Shown: positions 35,750 to 45,652, numbered from the stretch's first letter. The stretch: 64,000 nt of DNA from Mesoflavibacter sp. (GCA_017792345.1 CP051228.1:3254148-3318147); one strand, 5' to 3'. Notes: a model not told the origin generated them from the sequence alone. Made by a program: numbers and translations.

Positions 35750-36121
35750 TCAGTCCTCGATGAAGTCCTTGTATTCGGACTCGCTCATCAGATCCTTCAA
35801 TTCGCCCGGATCGGCGATGGTCATCTTGAAGAACCAGCCGTCGCCTTCGGCGTCCTCGTTCACCGTGCCCGGATTGTCGGTCAGGGCTTCGTTGACTTCG
35901 GTGATCTCGCCGCCGATCGGGGCGTAGACCTCGCTGGCGGCCTTGACGGATTCGACCACGCCGGCCTCGTCATCCTTGTTCAGCGTCGCGCCGACTTCCG
36001 GCAGTTCGACGAAAACAATGTCGCCCAACTGCTCTTGCGCGTGGTTGGTAATGCCGACGGTCGCGATATCCCCGTCGATTTCAATCCATTCATGTTCTTC
36101 GGAATATTTACGCTCGGCCAT
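35750..36121 (-). CDS. gcvH: Glycine cleavage system H protein
   Basis: A 123-residue lipoyl-carrier. The lipoylated Lys60 lies in AGVVESVKAASEVYAPI; HEWIEIDGDIATVGITNHAQEQLGDIVFVELPE is the conserved N-terminal half. Middle gene of the operon, 41 bases after gcvT and 117 bases before gcvP. Confidence 0.97.
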   Translation of the reverse strand: MAERKYSEEHEWIEIDGDIATVGITNHAQEQLGDIVFVELPEVGATLNKDDEAGVVESVKAASEVYAPIGGEITEVNEALTDNPGTVNEDAEGDGWFFKMTIADPGELKDLMSESEYKDFIED

Positions 36122-36162
36122 GATCCTTCTTCTCCCTGATCTTTGGTCGATGATGAGGCACT

Positions 36163-37296
36163 CTAACCCCGATAAAAGCCGGGGGGAACGAAAGGCAGTT
36201 TCACGACTTTGGCCGGCAGGGCCTTGCCGCGGACCGACAGGAATATCTCCGTGCCGGGTTTGGCCAGGTCGCTGGGGACATAGCCCATGGCGACCGGGCC
36301 GCCGACGGTTGGGCCGAAGCCGCCGCTGGTGATCACGCCGACGGAATCGCCGGCGGCGTTCTGAATTTTCGAGCCTTCGCGGGCAGGCGCGCGGCCTTCC
36401 GGCTGAACCCCGACCCGCTTTCGGGAAGCGCCGTCCGCGATCTGGGCCAGCACGGTATCCGCACCCGGGAAGCCGCCTTCGGCCCGGCGGCGTTTGCCGA
36501 TGGACCAGGTCAGTCCGCCTTCGACCGGCGTCGTCGTCTCGTCGATGTCATGGCCGTACAGGCACAGCCCTGCCTCAAGGCGCAGCGAATCGCGCGCGCC
36601 GAGGCCGATCGGGGCAACCGCGTCTTCGGCCAACAAGGCGCGGGCCAATTTTTCCGCGTCGGCATTCGACACGGAGATTTCATACCCGTCCTCACCGGTA
36701 TAGCCGGAGCGGCTGATCCAAAGATCGACGCTGTCCCAGGATACACGGGCCTGGCTCATGAAGGGCATGGTCGCCAGATCGGCGCCGAACAGCTTGGCCG
36801 CGACCTCCGCGGCTTTCGGGCCCTGCAGCGCGACCAAAGCGCGGTCCTCCAGGCGTTCGACCCGAACACGGCCCTTCAGCGCATCGGCGATCAGGGTCAG
36901 GTCCTGATCCTTACAGGCGGCATTGACGACCAGATAGAGGCGGTCCGTTCCGAAATCGGCGACCGGACGGGTCACCATCAGATCGTCCAATATGCCACCC
37001 TGGTCATTCAGCAATTGCGAATAGCGTTGCTGGCCGGCCGTCAGACCCTGAACATCGGCGGGGACAAGGGTTTCCAGCGCGATGGCCGGGTCGGTTCCGT
37101 CTTCCGAAATCAGCCAAGCCTGGCCCATATGCGATACATCGAACAAGCCCGCCGCCTCACGCGTATGGGTATGTTCCTTCAGGATGCCCGCAGGATATTG
37201 CACCGGCATGTCATATCCGGCGAAGGGCACCATCTTGCCCCCCAATTCGCGGTGCAGGGCGTTTAACGGTGTTGTTTTCAGCGATTCTTCGGTCAA
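36163..37296 (-). CDS. gcvT: Aminomethyltransferase (glycine cleavage T protein)
   Basis: A 377-residue tetrahydrofolate-dependent enzyme that releases ammonia and forms 5,10-methylene-THF. Motifs: LHRELGGKMVPFAGYDMPVQYPAGILKEH, GLFDVSHMGQ, SRSGYTGEDGYEISV (folate pocket) and GARDSLRLEAGLCLYGHDID. There is no ATG before the conserved N terminus LTEESLKTTPLNALH, so the TTG at 37296, preceded by GGGGGGAAGG, is taken as start. It begins 23 bases after a terminator controlled by the upstream glycine riboswitch. Confidence 0.95.
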   Translation of the reverse strand: MTEESLKTTPLNALHRELGGKMVPFAGYDMPVQYPAGILKEHTHTREAAGLFDVSHMGQAWLISEDGTDPAIALETLVPADVQGLTAGQQRYSQLLNDQGGILDDLMVTRPVADFGTDRLYLVVNAACKDQDLTLIADALKGRVRVERLEDRALVALQGPKAAEVAAKLFGADLATMPFMSQARVSWDSVDLWISRSGYTGEDGYEISVSNADAEKLARALLAEDAVAPIGLGARDSLRLEAGLCLYGHDIDETTTPVEGGLTWSIGKRRRAEGGFPGADTVLAQIADGASRKRVGVQPEGRAPAREGSKIQNAAGDSVGVITSGGFGPTVGGPVAMGYVPSDLAKPGTEIFLSVRGKALPAKVVKLPFVPPGFYRG

Positions 37297-37318
37297 AGCC
37301 TTCCCCCCGTTCACAAAC

Positions 37319-37353
37319 AAAAAAAGACGCGGTCGAATCGCTTCGACAACGCG
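37319..37353 (-). terminator. Terminator in the glycine riboswitch expression platform
   Basis: On the minus strand: CGCG, bulged TT, GTCGAA-GCGA-TTCGAC, CGCG, then TC and T7. It sits between the second aptamer and gcvT, fitting transcriptional control. Confidence 0.88.
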
Positions 37354-37354
37354 C

Positions 37355-37533
37355 CCCTCTGTCTCGGAACCTGAGAGAGTCGCCAACGCGCTGCTGCGCG
37401 GGGGCTTACCCCGTCGGTGGGAGCGGTTTCCCGCTCCACTTTCCAGATCGTCCTCCGCGCCGCGGTCCTGGTGCCTGAGAGTTTCCGGGGCGGTTGCTCC
37501 TTCGGCGGCCGATCCATGGGTCGACACTCTCCC
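37355..37533 (-). promoter_or_regulatory. Tandem glycine riboswitch
   Basis: Two glycine aptamers in a row. Aptamer 1: GGGAGAGTGTCG, GCCGCCGAAGGAGCAACCG, GGAAACTCTCAGGCACCAGG, ACCGCGG. Aptamer 2: CTGGAAAGTGGAGCGGG, CACCGACGGGGTAAGCCC, GACTCTCTCAGGTTCCGAGA, CAGAGGGG. The doubled ACTCTCAGG motif and CCGA(A/C)GG loops are diagnostic. Followed by a terminator, so glycine likely permits transcription of gcvTHP. Confidence 0.93.
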
Positions 37534-37663
37534 ACAGGCGTCATCGGACTATGTCGCACTCATGCTAGACGACGCCGCTTTTCTGTCAAGGTTGCGCATA
37601 GGTGGTGCTCCACAAAAAACATCGCTCTTTTCATTTCGATGTCGATATGGAGAGTCATGCGCC

Positions 37664-38242
37664 ATGTCGACCTGCACCGATCACATGGGTGAAGATTCAC
37701 CCTGGCCCAAGACAATTGCCTTGGCTCAGGCCCGGTCCCTGCTGGGACTGTGGCGGGACATGCCGTCGCCCAAGGCGCGCAATGCCCTCAATCCCTTGGC
37801 CTTCGGTGGGCGCATTTTGCCGCACCTGAACATAATGCGCCGGGTCGGTTCGGGTGCGCGCGTCGACGATGTGCATTTCGACCTGGTTGGGGGAGTGGTC
37901 CGCGACACGGTGCCGAGGCTGCGGCCGGGCGCCATGGCACTGGGTGGCGCGGCACCGGACGAGGACCGCGTCATGCTGTTCCGCTTCTACACCAAATGCC
38001 TGACCGACAAGGTGCCGGTAGCCTTTACCGGGCAATACTTGTCCGAAACCAAAGTCCGCACGCATCTGCTGTGTCTCTGCCTGCCATTGGACATAGGGGG
38101 AAACGGACCGGCAGAAAGCATTCTGGCGGGGGCCTGGTTCTTGCCCGTGGACAGCAAACACCAGGGTGGGCCGATCGGCGTGTTCGAAGAAATTCCGGTT
38201 GGACGGCTACAGGCCTCTGCCGCCCAATCTCTAAAGATGTAA
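37664..38242 (+). CDS. PAS_5-type (DUF1491/PAS-like) protein
   Basis: A 192-residue protein of the PAS-domain group common in Rhodospirillales (PF07310-type). Typical parts: LLGLWRDMPSPKARNALNPLAFGGRILPHLNIMRRV…DVHFDLVGGVVRDTVPRLRPGAMALGG and MLFRFYTKCLTDKVPVAFTGQYLSETKVR. Ligand and partner unknown; such proteins have no output domain. ATG at 37664 is 130 bases from the divergent riboswitch promoter. A second member of the family is encoded at 45900-46427. Confidence 0.75.
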   Translation: MSTCTDHMGEDSPWPKTIALAQARSLLGLWRDMPSPKARNALNPLAFGGRILPHLNIMRRVGSGARVDDVHFDLVGGVVRDTVPRLRPGAMALGGAAPDEDRVMLFRFYTKCLTDKVPVAFTGQYLSETKVRTHLLCLCLPLDIGGNGPAESILAGAWFLPVDSKHQGGPIGVFEEIPVGRLQASAAQSLKM

Positions 38243-38255
38243 GGCGGAACTCGCG

Positions 38256-38789
38256 CTAGCGGCCGCTTTCCGAGCGATTGTATTCCAGTTCTTCCTTGGA
38301 CAGTTTCAGACCCAGGAACACCAGAAACTCCTTCGACGACTGATCCTCGCGCTTCGGAATTTGGATCGTCACGAAGTCCGAAGAGACGATGGACGTCCGA
38401 TTGCCGACGAATTGCAGTGTCATCGGCAACTCGCGGCGCTGCAGCACATCGCGGTTGCGGGTGGTCACGGCCAGGAACACATCGACCTTTTCGATTCCGT
38501 CCCTGTCGGCTGGGCCGCGGACTCCGCGGATGGCGACCGGGAAGGTCATTTCGATCTCGTCCTCGTCTACCGAGCATTCGCCGGACAGGAACTTGATTTC
38601 CGCCTGCATCACGACATCGGTGATATCTCGGCCCGGGCCGTCGGCGAATCGGGTGACGCGCTCTGTATCCAGCGGAATGCGGATAGCAGGACAGGGGATG
38701 ACCTGGCTGGGCGGGCCGCCGCAGGCCGCGACGGCCAGTCCGACGGCCCCGAGCAACGCGGCGCGCGCCGCAGTCTTACCGATCCCCAT
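38256..38789 (-). CDS. Putative lipoprotein of unknown function
   Basis: A 177-residue lipoprotein: lipobox AVAAC with Cys23, preceded by ARAALLGAVGLAV. The mature part is a beta-rich domain (ADGPGRDITDVVMQAEIKFLSGECSVDEDEIEMTFPVAIRGVRGP) with a KREDQSSKEFLVFLGLKLSKEELEYN tail similar to alphaproteobacterial envelope lipoproteins without assigned function. 13 bases downstream of the CDGSH gene on the same strand, so likely co-transcribed. Confidence 0.8.
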   Translation of the reverse strand: MGIGKTAARAALLGAVGLAVAACGGPPSQVIPCPAIRIPLDTERVTRFADGPGRDITDVVMQAEIKFLSGECSVDEDEIEMTFPVAIRGVRGPADRDGIEKVDVFLAVTTRNRDVLQRRELPMTLQFVGNRTSIVSSDFVTIQIPKREDQSSKEFLVFLGLKLSKEELEYNRSESGR

Positions 38790-38802
38790 GAAACGCGCTC
38801 TC

Positions 38803-39042
38803 CTAGATCTTCGAATGGCTGCCGTCGCATAACGGTCCGCGTGACGACAATCTGCAACCGCAAAAATAGACCAACCGGCTTTTCTCGGCCGTATAGCGGA
38901 TCGGCGCCTTTCCGGTTCCGGCATGCGTGCCGTCGCAGAAGGGCTGGCTGGACGATCTGCCGCAGGCGCACCACAAATACGTCCGACCCTGTTCGACCTG
39001 CACCGAAAACGGCGTATTCGCAGGGATGGCATTCGCCGTCAC
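38803..39042 (-). CDS. CDGSH iron-sulfur domain protein (double motif)
   Basis: A 79-residue protein with two CDGSH [2Fe-2S] sites: CACGRSSSQPFCDGTH and CGCRLSSRGPLCDGSH, each with the 3-Cys/1-His ligand set. Members of this mitoNEET-like group carry labile clusters and act in iron or redox metabolism. Start ATG at 39042. Confidence 0.92.
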   Translation of the reverse strand: MTANAIPANTPFSVQVEQGRTYLWCACGRSSSQPFCDGTHAGTGKAPIRYTAEKSRLVYFCGCRLSSRGPLCDGSHSKI

Positions 39043-39206
39043 ACTGTCATCCTTCGGCCCGGAAATGTCGCGTCGGTCATACGCGATTCGATGCCCGGCA
39101 ACCTAATCGACCCGTGCCGCCGCGACAAGGCTGCGACCGCCTTGCCGGTTGACGGAACAGGCCGAAAGGGCGACGTAAGGGGAAGCGCAACACCGGACTG
39201 ACGGAC

Positions 39207-40157
39207 ATGACGGCGACACGGCGGGAATTGACGATTCGACTGGCGGGACCGCGCGGATTTTGCGCCGGTGTCGACCGGGCGATTTTGATCGTCGAGAAGG
39301 CGTTGGAAAAGTTCGGCGCACCGGTCTATGTGCGCCATGAGATTGTCCATAACCGCTTCGTCGTCGAATCGCTGCAAGAAAAAGGCGCGGTCTTCGTCGA
39401 GGAATTGGACGAGGCGCCGATCGACCGCCCCATCGTTTTTTCCGCTCATGGCGTCCCGAAATCCGTTCCGGCCGACGCCGAGGCGCGCCAGATGATCTAT
39501 GTCGATGCGACCTGTCCCCTGGTCAGCAAGGTGCATCGAGAGGTCGAACGTCATCACAAGTCCGACCACGTCGTTATTCTGATCGGTCATGCCGGCCATC
39601 CGGAGGTAATCGGCACAATGGGTCAGGTGCCGGACGGCAGCATCGTGCTGGTGGAGACGGTGGACGATGTTGCGAAGCTCAATCTGCCCGACAGCATGCC
39701 GCTGGCCTATGCCACCCAAACCACCCTGTCGGTGGATGATACCGCCGCAATCGTCGATGCCCTGCGGGCGCGGTATCCTCATATCGCGGGCCCGAAGCGG
39801 GAGGACATCTGCTATGCCACGACCAACCGGCAGGCGGCGGTTCGTGCGTTGGCGGCGGAATCCGACGCAGTCTTGGTGATCGGCGCCCCCAATTCATCCA
39901 ATTCGCGCCGTCTCGTTGAGGTCGCGCGGGTCGCGGGTTGCCCGAAGGCCACGTTGGTCCAGCGCGCGTCCGAGATCGATTGGGCCTGGCTGGACGGGGT
40001 TCGGAATCTGGGCGTTTCCGCCGGTGCGTCCGCGCCTGAAATACTGGTCGACGAAGTGATCGAGGCCTGCCGCGCGCGGTTCGACGTCACGGTGGGCGAA
40101 ATCATCGTTGCCGAGGAAGATGTCGAATTCAAACTGCCGCGTCTGCTGGCAAGTTAA
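39207..40157 (+). CDS. ispH: 4-Hydroxy-3-methylbut-2-enyl diphosphate reductase
   Basis: A 316-residue [4Fe-4S] enzyme of the last MEP-pathway step, forming IPP and DMAPP; DMAPP is the substrate of MiaA encoded at 16 kb. Cluster Cys are visible in [33 protein letters not shown] and [11 protein letters not shown]; also VGAPNSSNS-like [16 protein letters not shown] and [15 protein letters not shown]. First of a four-gene cluster with thrB, rnhA and a LysE exporter. Confidence 0.96.
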   Translation: MTATRRELTIRLAGPRGFCAGVDRAILIVEKALEKFGAPVYVRHEIVHNRFVVESLQEKGAVFVEELDEAPIDRPIVFSAHGVPKSVPADAEARQMIYVDATCPLVSKVHREVERHHKSDHVVILIGHAGHPEVIGTMGQVPDGSIVLVETVDDVAKLNLPDSMPLAYATQTTLSVDDTAAIVDALRARYPHIAGPKREDICYATTNRQAAVRALAAESDAVLVIGAPNSSNSRRLVEVARVAGCPKATLVQRASEIDWAWLDGVRNLGVSAGASAPEILVDEVIEACRARFDVTVGEIIVAEEDVEFKLPRLLAS

Positions 40158-40175
40158 GCGGGGGCATTCAGGCAA

Positions 40176-41144
40176 ATGGCGGTTTATACGGATGTCTCCG
40201 ACGAGGACATGACGGCCTTTATCGCGGATTACGGCATCGGCGACCTGGTCTCTGCCAAGGGAATCGCGGAAGGGGTCGAAAACTCCAATTATCTGATCCG
40301 CACGACCCAGGACACGTTCATCCTGACCCTCTATGAAAAGCGGGTGAAGCGCGAGGATCTGCCGTTCTTTATCGGGCTGATGAACCATTTGGCGGAAAAG
40401 GGCATACCTTGTCCGCGCCCGATCGAAATGCCGGATGGAACGGCACTTCGTGAGTTGAACGGACGCCCGGCAGCGGTCACCAGCTTCCTAGAAGGCATGT
40501 GGACCCGTCGGATTCGCCGGGAACATTGCGCACAGTTAGGGACGGCGCTGGCGGGGTTTCACAAGGCGGGGGCCGATTTCGCCATGACCCGCCGCAACGC
40601 GCTGACCATCGGCGATTGGCGCCCGTTGTTTGAACTGTCGGAGGAACGGGCGGGCGAAGTCCATGATGACATGGCAGCGCTGATCCGGGACGAGCTCGAT
40701 TTTCTGGAAGCGAACTGGCCGGACGACTTGCCGGTCGGTGTCTGCCATGCGGATCTGTTTCCGGACAATGTCTTCTTCATCGGCGACCGGCTGTCCGGTG
40801 TCATCGACTTCTATTTCGCCTGCACGGACTACCTCGCCTATGACGTCGCGACCTGCATGAATGCGTGGTGTTTCGAACGCGACCGCAGTTTCAATGTGAC
40901 CAAGGCGCGGGCCTTCCTGTCGAACTACTCGGCTGACCGCGAGCTGACTTCGGCGGAGTTCGACGCCCTTCCGGTACTGGCGCGCGGGTCGGCGCTTCGC
41001 TTCTTGTTGACCCGGCTTTATGATTGGCTGAATTGTCCGCCCGGCGCCTTGGTTCGGCCGCACGATCCGATGGAATATTTCGACAAGCTGCGTTTCCACC
41101 GGACGGTCAGGGATCCGGCCGCCTATGGTCTGGACCGGCCATGA
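40176..41144 (+). CDS. thrB: Homoserine kinase (ThrB, aminoglycoside-phosphotransferase fold)
   Basis: A 322-residue kinase phosphorylating homoserine on the way to threonine. This is the APH-fold form found in Alphaproteobacteria rather than the GHMP form: [45 protein letters not shown], catalytic loop [16 protein letters not shown] and [20 protein letters not shown]. 18 bases after ispH; overlaps the rnhA start by four bases. Confidence 0.95.
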   Translation: MAVYTDVSDEDMTAFIADYGIGDLVSAKGIAEGVENSNYLIRTTQDTFILTLYEKRVKREDLPFFIGLMNHLAEKGIPCPRPIEMPDGTALRELNGRPAAVTSFLEGMWTRRIRREHCAQLGTALAGFHKAGADFAMTRRNALTIGDWRPLFELSEERAGEVHDDMAALIRDELDFLEANWPDDLPVGVCHADLFPDNVFFIGDRLSGVIDFYFACTDYLAYDVATCMNAWCFERDRSFNVTKARAFLSNYSADRELTSAEFDALPVLARGSALRFLLTRLYDWLNCPPGALVRPHDPMEYFDKLRFHRTVRDPAAYGLDRP

Positions 41145-41584
41145 GCGACGCGAAGACGGTGGAAGTCTTCACCGACGGCGCCTGCAGCGGGAATCCCGGT
41201 CCGGGCGGCTGGGGCGCGGTCATGCGCTGGGGCGATCATGAGCGTGAGCTGAGCGGCGGCGAAGACGATACGACGAACAATCGCATGGAACTGATGGCCG
41301 CGATCGCGGCGCTGGAGGCGCTCAAGCGGCCGGTCGGCGTCCGGATCACGACGGACAGCACCTATGTCCGGGACGGCATCACCAAATGGATCCACGGTTG
41401 GAAGCGGAATGGCTGGAAGACCGCCGCGAAGAAGCCCGTCAAGAACGCCGATCTGTGGCAGCGTCTTGAAGCGGCGGCGGCGCGTCACCGCGTGGAATGG
41501 GACTGGGTGAAGGGCCATGCCGGGCACCCGGAAAACGAACGGGCCGACGAACTGGCGCGCATGGCGGTTCCAGGCCGGGGATAA
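41141..41584 (+). CDS. rnhA: Ribonuclease HI
   Basis: A 147-residue enzyme that cuts RNA in RNA:DNA hybrids. Seen: [19 protein letters not shown], catalytic acid in [44 protein letters not shown], and [24 protein letters not shown] overlap with thrB. Confidence 0.96.
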   Translation: MSDAKTVEVFTDGACSGNPGPGGWGAVMRWGDHERELSGGEDDTTNNRMELMAAIAALEALKRPVGVRITTDSTYVRDGITKWIHGWKRNGWKTAAKKPVKNADLWQRLEAAAARHRVEWDWVKGHAGHPENERADELARMAVPGRG

Positions 41585-41607
41585 GTCGCAACAGGAAAGA
41601 CATCGCG

Positions 41608-42243
41608 ATGCTGCTGCCGGACGTTCATACCTTCATGATTTTCGCGGCGGCGTCGCTGGCGCTCTATATCGCGCCGGGTCCCGACATGATCCTGATCGCA
41701 TCGCGATCGATGGGGGGCGGGTTCCGGGCCGGAGTCTGTGCGAATATCGGCATCTGCATCGGGATCACGGTGCATATGCTGGCTGCCGCCTTTGGTCTCG
41801 CGGCGCTTCTGGCGGCAGACCCGGATCTGTTTCAGGTGCTGACCTGGATCGGTGCGGCGTATCTTCTGTATCTGGGCGTTAAGACCATCCTGACCGCCCG
41901 AAGCGGCCTGGCGGTGGAGGCGAAGCGGCCGGACACCGCCGCCGCGATGATACGGCAAGGCCTTTTCGTCAACCTGCTGAACCCGAAAATCGCGGTATTC
42001 TTCCTCGCCTTCCTGCCGCAATTCGCGGATCCGTCGCGGGGTGACCCGACGCTTCAGATCCTGTTTCTCGGGGCGTTGTTCAACGCCGGCGGTTTCGTCT
42101 TTGCATCCGGGATCGCACTGGCATTCAGTCGCGTCGGACCCTGGTTGAGGGCACGCCCGTCGGTGTGGCGCTGGCAGCAGATCCTATCCGGGTCGGTTCT
42201 GGTCGGTCTGGCGGTCAATCTGGCCTTGCCGGACCGGCGGTAG
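41608..42243 (+). CDS. LysE-family exporter
   Basis: A 211-residue transporter with six hydrophobic segments. FMIFAAASLALYIAPGPDMILIASRSMGGG has the family signature; GLFVNLLNPKIAVFFLAFLPQF matches the NPK mid-motif. Its position behind thrB and rnhA suggests export of homoserine, threonine or lysine, but this is context only. The TAG stop forms part of a 60-bp perfect hairpin. Confidence 0.9.
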   Translation: MLLPDVHTFMIFAAASLALYIAPGPDMILIASRSMGGGFRAGVCANIGICIGITVHMLAAAFGLAALLAADPDLFQVLTWIGAAYLLYLGVKTILTARSGLAVEAKRPDTAAAMIRQGLFVNLLNPKIAVFFLAFLPQFADPSRGDPTLQILFLGALFNAGGFVFASGIALAFSRVGPWLRARPSVWRWQQILSGSVLVGLAVNLALPDRR

Positions 42244-42300
42244 TACCGAACCCCACTCCAGCCCCTCCCTCGGGAGAGGGTGGAGTGGGGTTCGGTACTA
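42241..42300. terminator. 60-bp perfect inverted repeat shared by two convergent stop codons
   Basis: Arms TAGTACCGAACCCCACTCCA (42241-42260) and its exact complement (42281-42300), inner CCCTC…GAGGG also pairs. The first three bases are the stop of the LysE gene and the last three are the stop of the chemoreceptor gene on the other strand, so both genes end within the same stem. Confidence 0.85.
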
Positions 42301-44385
42301 CGCGTCGGCGACGATGCGGCGCAGGGCCTTGTTCAGGTCTTCGACCCCGGAGGCGGCCCGTGTCGCCCCCTCCTTGACCCGGGCCGACAAGCTGCCGACA
42401 TGGGTCGACACACTGGACACTTCCGAAATCTCGTCGGTGACCTGCTTGTTGCCGTCGGCGGCGGTCCGGACATGCGAAATGATATCGCTGGCCGCTTCGG
42501 CGCGCTGCCGCACGGTGGAGGAGATACTGTCCGCGATCTCGGCCATTTCCAGAATCTGCTCGGTCACGGCGTTGATTTCGGACACCGCCTTTTCGGTACG
42601 GGACTGAACCTGACCGATCCGGTCGGCGATTTCGCCGGTGGCCTGACCGGTACGCGTGGCCAACGACTTGACCTCGCTGGCGACCACGGCAAAGCCCTTG
42701 CCGGCTTCTCCGGCCCGCGCGGCTTCAATCGTCGCGTTGAGGGCCAGCATATTGGTCTGATCCGCGATCTCACGGATCAGGACCACAACCTCGCCAATTT
42801 TCTTGGCATCCTCGGCCAGCGACTGGATCGAATCCGCGGCGTCCTTTGCGGCGTTGGACACGCGGTCCGTCGCCTGTCCCGACCGGCCCGCCATTTCGCG
42901 CACCTCTTCGAAGGAATGCACGACCTCCTCGGTCAGGCCGACCACGGCCTCCGTGCTCTGCGCCGCGGCGCGGGACGCGTTCGCGACTTGCGTCGCCCGG
43001 CTGGTTGCATCCTCGGCAGAGCGCGCCATATCGTCCGCAACTTCCAGCAAGGTCTGCATGCTGGACTGAACATCGGCGACGGTGCTGTCGGATTCCGAGT
43101 TCAGGCGGTCCGCCATCTTGCGCAGGCGGTCCTGGATTTCCCGGCGGCGCTGTTCCGCTTTCGCGTCTTCCTCCGCCCGCAGATGCTCCAACTCCTTCCG
43201 GCTGGCACGCAGTTCAACGAGGGCGGCGGCCATATCGCCCATCTCGTCGCGGCCGGCGGCTGGAATATTGACATCGGTGTCGCCATTGCCGATCCGGACC
43301 ATGGTATCCGCCATGCGTTTCAACGGCCGGAAGACGACCATTCTCAACAGAAGAAAGGCGACGACCCAGAGCACCAAGAGGACGCCGACGATGACGATGA
43401 TCGAATTGATGCGTGTCTTGTCGACGGCGGTGAAGAACTCCGACAGATCGCGGCTCAATTCCGCGCGCGCCCAAACGCCGCCCGTGGAATCTGGAATCTC
43501 AACCATCACGGACGTCTCATTCGAGGTATCCGCCATGTCGGAGGACGGAGCGGCCCCGGCCGCCTCTGAATCCTTTGCCGACGCATCGGCGCTCGCCTCG
43601 GTGGGGGGGTCGCTTGATGCGGCCTCTTCACCCGAATCCGTCTCGTCTCCCGGCATTGCGAGGACATCGTCCAGGATGACCGCTCCGCTGCCGTCGAACA
43701 TGCGCACATGCCCGCCGACGGCACCGGCAATGCCTTCCAACGCCAGGACCGGATCTGTCACGATCTCCAGAAACGCACTGGCCTTGAACCCGCCGATCGG
43801 GGCGATGGTGCTGTGCAGCGGTCTGCCTGCCTCGTTGGTCCACAGGAAGGTCGCGACCTTGCGCATTTCCGCCTTGTCGCGGGCTGCGAGGGCGTCGCGA
43901 ATCTGGGCCTGCGAAATGATGGAATCCTGCGTTCCCTTTTCGGAGAAGGCGATAGGTTGCATTTCGGTCGACAGGATCGTGACGCTAACCAACCGCACCT
44001 CACCCTGGGCCACCATAGCGTCGCTGTGGAAGGCGTCGGATTCGATGACCATGCGGGGGACGTCGTCTTCCTTGAACGCCTGGTTCAGGGTCGGTGTGCG
44101 CGCCCAGGCGCTGGTAATCGACGATAACTCTTTGGAATAGGCGCCGTCGATACGGTCGAAAATCAGGATACGAAGCGTTTCGCCAGACGTGTTGCGCAGC
44201 ATTTCAATGGCCTGCCGGCTGGACGCATTGGTGCTCCAAAGCGTCGCGGCGGCGCTGGCGATGCTGACCAGAATGCCGACGGCGATCAAAACCGTGCGAA
44301 TGGTGAGGTAGCTTCTTAGTCCTTTGGAGCTTTTTTCCGGGACCGGCACGAAATCCGTGTCGACCGTTGCGCTGCTTACGGACAT
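42298..44385 (-). CDS. Methyl-accepting chemotaxis protein
   Basis: A 695-residue chemoreceptor. TM1 near residues 28-48 ([24 protein letters not shown]), a periplasmic sensor of ~290 residues, TM2 ~residues 329-351 ([24 protein letters not shown]), HAMP ([31 protein letters not shown]), then the signalling domain with the hairpin tip [40 protein letters not shown]. An acidic Ser/Ala/Asp/Glu-rich insertion (residues ~255-310) interrupts the periplasmic domain. Ligand unknown. Confidence 0.93.
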   Translation of the reverse strand: MSVSSATVDTDFVPVPEKSSKGLRSYLTIRTVLIAVGILVSIASAAATLWSTNASSRQAIEMLRNTSGETLRILIFDRIDGAYSKELSSITSAWARTPTLNQAFKEDDVPRMVIESDAFHSDAMVAQGEVRLVSVTILSTEMQPIAFSEKGTQDSIISQAQIRDALAARDKAEMRKVATFLWTNEAGRPLHSTIAPIGGFKASAFLEIVTDPVLALEGIAGAVGGHVRMFDGSGAVILDDVLAMPGDETDSGEEAASSDPPTEASADASAKDSEAAGAAPSSDMADTSNETSVMVEIPDSTGGVWARAELSRDLSEFFTAVDKTRINSIIVIVGVLLVLWVVAFLLLRMVVFRPLKRMADTMVRIGNGDTDVNIPAAGRDEMGDMAAALVELRASRKELEHLRAEEDAKAEQRRREIQDRLRKMADRLNSESDSTVADVQSSMQTLLEVADDMARSAEDATSRATQVANASRAAAQSTEAVVGLTEEVVHSFEEVREMAGRSGQATDRVSNAAKDAADSIQSLAEDAKKIGEVVVLIREIADQTNMLALNATIEAARAGEAGKGFAVVASEVKSLATRTGQATGEIADRIGQVQSRTEKAVSEINAVTEQILEMAEIADSISSTVRQRAEAASDIISHVRTAADGNKQVTDEISEVSSVSTHVGSLSARVKEGATRAASGVEDLNKALRRIVADA

Positions 44386-44524
44386 TTATTCTTTCCCTGT
44401 TCAGGTATTCGGGGCTGTTCGAAGGCCAAATGCGACGACCTTCGCTTACCGGCATAATGCGGTTCCGTTAATCTTCGGTAAAGACCACGGTAGAATTGTA
44501 GTTATTCGTCTATCGTGTGGCCTG

Positions 44525-44944
44525 TCACAGACGGGTTTCGGCCTCGGACTTGATCCGGCCGACCATGGCGACGAATCCGTTTCGTCGGTTCGGCGACAAA
44601 TGGCTCTCCAAGCCCAGGCGCCGCAACGCCTCCGTTGCGTCCAGCGCAACGATTTCGGCCGGTGGGCGGCCGGAGTACAGTTCCATCAGGATCGCGATCA
44701 GCCCTTTGACGATGAACGCGTCGCTGTCGGCGCGAAATGTCAGGACGGCGGGGCTGACGGATGTGTCTTCCTGGCAGGTCATCCAGACCTGGGACATGCA
44801 ACCGCGCACCTTGGTGTCCTCGGTCTTGTCGGCTTCGGGCATGTCGGGCAATTTCTTGCCCAGATCGACGATATAGCGGTAGCGCTCTTCCCAATCCTCG
44901 AAGAGTTCGAAATCCTCCACCAAATCGTCGATCGTGCGCGCCAT
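44525..44944 (-). CDS. SufE-family sulfur-acceptor protein
   Basis: A 139-residue Fe-S assembly protein. The sulfur-accepting Cys49 lies in DTKVRGCMSQVWM; LAILMELYSGRPPAEIVALDA and HLSPNRRNGFVAMVGRIK are conserved. It accepts persulfide from a cysteine desulfurase (SufS). Not next to other suf genes here. Confidence 0.93.
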   Translation of the reverse strand: MARTIDDLVEDFELFEDWEERYRYIVDLGKKLPDMPEADKTEDTKVRGCMSQVWMTCQEDTSVSPAVLTFRADSDAFIVKGLIAILMELYSGRPPAEIVALDATEALRRLGLESHLSPNRRNGFVAMVGRIKSEAETRL

Positions 44945-45013
44945 GGCGTATCCGGCCTCCTGTCTCGTCCATGCGCGATATAGGCGTTTCGGCCGGATGG
45001 GTAAAGCGGCGCC

Positions 45014-45652
45014 CTAGCGGGCAGCGCCGGCGATCCGGTAGCCGCCGCGGATATTCCCCATCCAGGCCCAAACGATCAGTTCCGGGACATCTCCGGTCCA
45101 AAGGGCATGGCGCGCGCCGGCCGGAATGGGCAGATATCGCCCGTCGCGAGGGCGGCCGGGCCGGGCGGGTGCAACGTGATAGACGGCGTCACCCGACAAG
45201 GGCAGATAGACCTCGTCCGCGTCATGAGCATGCCCCGGATAATGGGTCGCCCTGTCGACGATCATGAGGCCCAGCATCAGGCTGTCGGACGGCACGCGGT
45301 CGGTTGGACCGACGATGGTGCTGAAGGCGTGGTGGCGGTCGAAGCGGCCCAGCGCCGGGTTCGGCGGCGCGCGGTGCCAGTTCAGATGCGGCTTCATTGC
45401 CGCCACCGCGCCGCGCAGATAGGACGTTTCCTTCGGACCCCGTGCGAGACAACCGTCCAATTGCGCCACCACCGGTTGGAACGATGGCCGCCAGCGGTTG
45501 CGCGTCGGGGACAGGCGATCAATCTCGTCGATCAGGGTCCGGCACAGACGCCCACCGTCGCGCCGCGCCATCTCGGCGACCGTGTCCAGAAATGCGTCTT
45601 CCGGCTGTGTCGGTCGGCCCGTTTGGCTGTTGATATGCAATGAACCGGGCAA
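45014..45652 (-). CDS. DMSP-lyase-family cupin protein (DddL/DddQ-like)
   Basis: A 212-residue cupin similar to dimethylsulfoniopropionate lyases (PF16867-type), which split DMSP into DMS and acrylate at a metal centre. Metal/substrate positions in order: H137-Y138-P-G-H141-A-H143…E147-V-Y149, then H182 in AGARHALWTG, followed by VWAWMGNIRGGYRI. The N-terminal half is helical, as in DddQ. Start at 45652. The exact activity cannot be settled from sequence; related cupins of unknown role exist. Confidence 0.75.
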   Translation of the reverse strand: MPGSLHINSQTGRPTQPEDAFLDTVAEMARRDGGRLCRTLIDEIDRLSPTRNRWRPSFQPVVAQLDGCLARGPKETSYLRGAVAAMKPHLNWHRAPPNPALGRFDRHHAFSTIVGPTDRVPSDSLMLGLMIVDRATHYPGHAHDADEVYLPLSGDAVYHVAPARPGRPRDGRYLPIPAGARHALWTGDVPELIVWAWMGNIRGGYRIAGAAR

